A stretch of DNA of 14,697 nucleotides from an uncultured Eubacteriales bacterium (GTDB lineage Bacteria > Bacillota > Clostridia > Christensenellales > Borkfalkiaceae): contig CAJLLH010000013.1 in assembly GCA_905207385.1 (NCBI GenBank), forward strand, positions 1 through 14,697. Direction: 5' to 3'. Shown here in pieces: positions 14,337 to 14,697 of the stretch (its first letter is position 1; every line of letters begins with the position of its first letter). Both the position numbers and the translations under genes were made by a program. The notes beneath the pieces were generated by a model, which was not told where the DNA came from, made no database searches, and saw only the letters and a list, made by a program, of their open reading frames with translations.

Positions 14337-14501
14337 TTACTTGGTTTCTTTATGCTCTGTGTGCTTTTTGCAGAAAGGGCAGTACTTGGACATGGTAAGC
14401 CTGTCGGGGTCGTTACGCTTATTTTTGAAACTGTCGTAATTCCTGTTCTTGCACTCGGTGCACTCAAGGGTTATTTTGGCTCTTACTGATGCCTTTTTCA
14501 T
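14337..14501 (-). CDS. rpmG: Ribosomal protein bL33
   Basis: 54 residues, the normal length. The start is [20 protein letters not shown]; the zinc ribbon has Cys14-x-x-Cys17 and Cys41-x-x-Cys44, so this is the zinc-binding (C+) form. L33 sits in the large subunit near the E site. ATG 14501 follows CGGAG; the longer frame upstream has no ribosome site and crosses the promoter. It is the first gene of the rpmG-secE-nusG unit. Confidence 0.98.
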   Translation of the reverse strand: MKKASVRAKITLECTECKNRNYDSFKNKRNDPDRLTMSKYCPFCKKHTEHKETK

Positions 14502-14553
14502 TGTAGAAAAACTCCGTACAAAAAAATTACACCCCTTTGAGGAATGTGCAGAA

Positions 14554-14582
14554 ATTTTAACACATAAAAGGGGCGCTGTCAA
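14554..14582 (-). promoter_or_regulatory. Sigma-A promoter of the rpmG-secE-nusG unit
   Basis: On the minus strand TTGACA (14582-14577), a 17-bp spacer and TAAAAT (14559-14554) give a near-consensus promoter. Transcription should start near 14547, about 45 bases before the rpmG ATG. Upstream to the window end (14583-14697) is AT-rich and holds no gene. Confidence 0.88.
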
Positions 14583-14697
14583 TCAAAAATGCCGTTTTTA
14601 ATAAAATTTGCCGTTTTATTTTGCGTTTATTATATATAATAGTAAAGAAGCGGCAAGCACACCACAATATGTTGTATGCCCTTAAAAATTTACACCG

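Noticed and set aside
1..14697. CRISPR array or retron
   Set aside because: No evenly spaced repeats of the proper length, no cas genes and no reverse transcriptase are present.

Overview
The window looks like a chromosomal segment of a gut-type Clostridia (Bacillota) bacterium. The evidence is a strong sigma-A promoter spaced at 17 bp, clear GGAGG ribosome binding sites, some TTG starts, the rpmG-secE-nusG-rplK-rplA order, an AgrA/AgrC-like LytTR system and clostridial-style recombinases. I cannot assign a genus.

Bases 1-6260, mostly plus strand, are a mobile-element island in two modules. Module 1 (about 73-3346) has a terminator-rich left part with a consensus DnaA box, then a consensus promoter (TTGACA-17-TATAAT) driving a structured leader that ends in a 26-bp hairpin terminator. 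After that come a 48-codon ORF not annotated before here, an HUH rolling-circle initiator (Rep) whose ATG overlaps that ORF's stop, a folded intergenic region, and a large serine recombinase. Module 2 (about 3613-6260) has a sigma-region-4-like protein, a roughly 300-nt stretch with the signature of a complex structured RNA ending in a terminator, and a tyrosine integrase. Short repeats flank the integrase on both sides, and its 3' end points at an intact tRNA-Gln(CTG) gene on the minus strand with its own terminator.

Bases 6337-11301, minus strand, are a worn chromosomal region. An AgrC-like sensor kinase is broken by two frameshifts and a nonsense codon, while its LytTR response regulator is intact. 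Next comes a family 3 glycoside hydrolase that has lost its N-terminal half, a stretch of degenerate 23-nt repeats, and a small two-helix membrane protein with a PH-like tail.

Bases 11826-14582, minus strand, are core translation and transcription genes: promoter, rpmG, secE, nusG, then rplK and rplA, followed by three stacked hairpins. rplJ-rplL do not follow. rplK and rplA each carry a hairpin leader that mimics the L1 binding site of 23S rRNA (GTGGGAG...GTACCAC) with compensatory changes in the inner stem, so L1 probably represses both genes separately. The two most interesting items are the structured RNA at 4298-4604 and the compact leader-RNA/Rep/serine-recombinase module.
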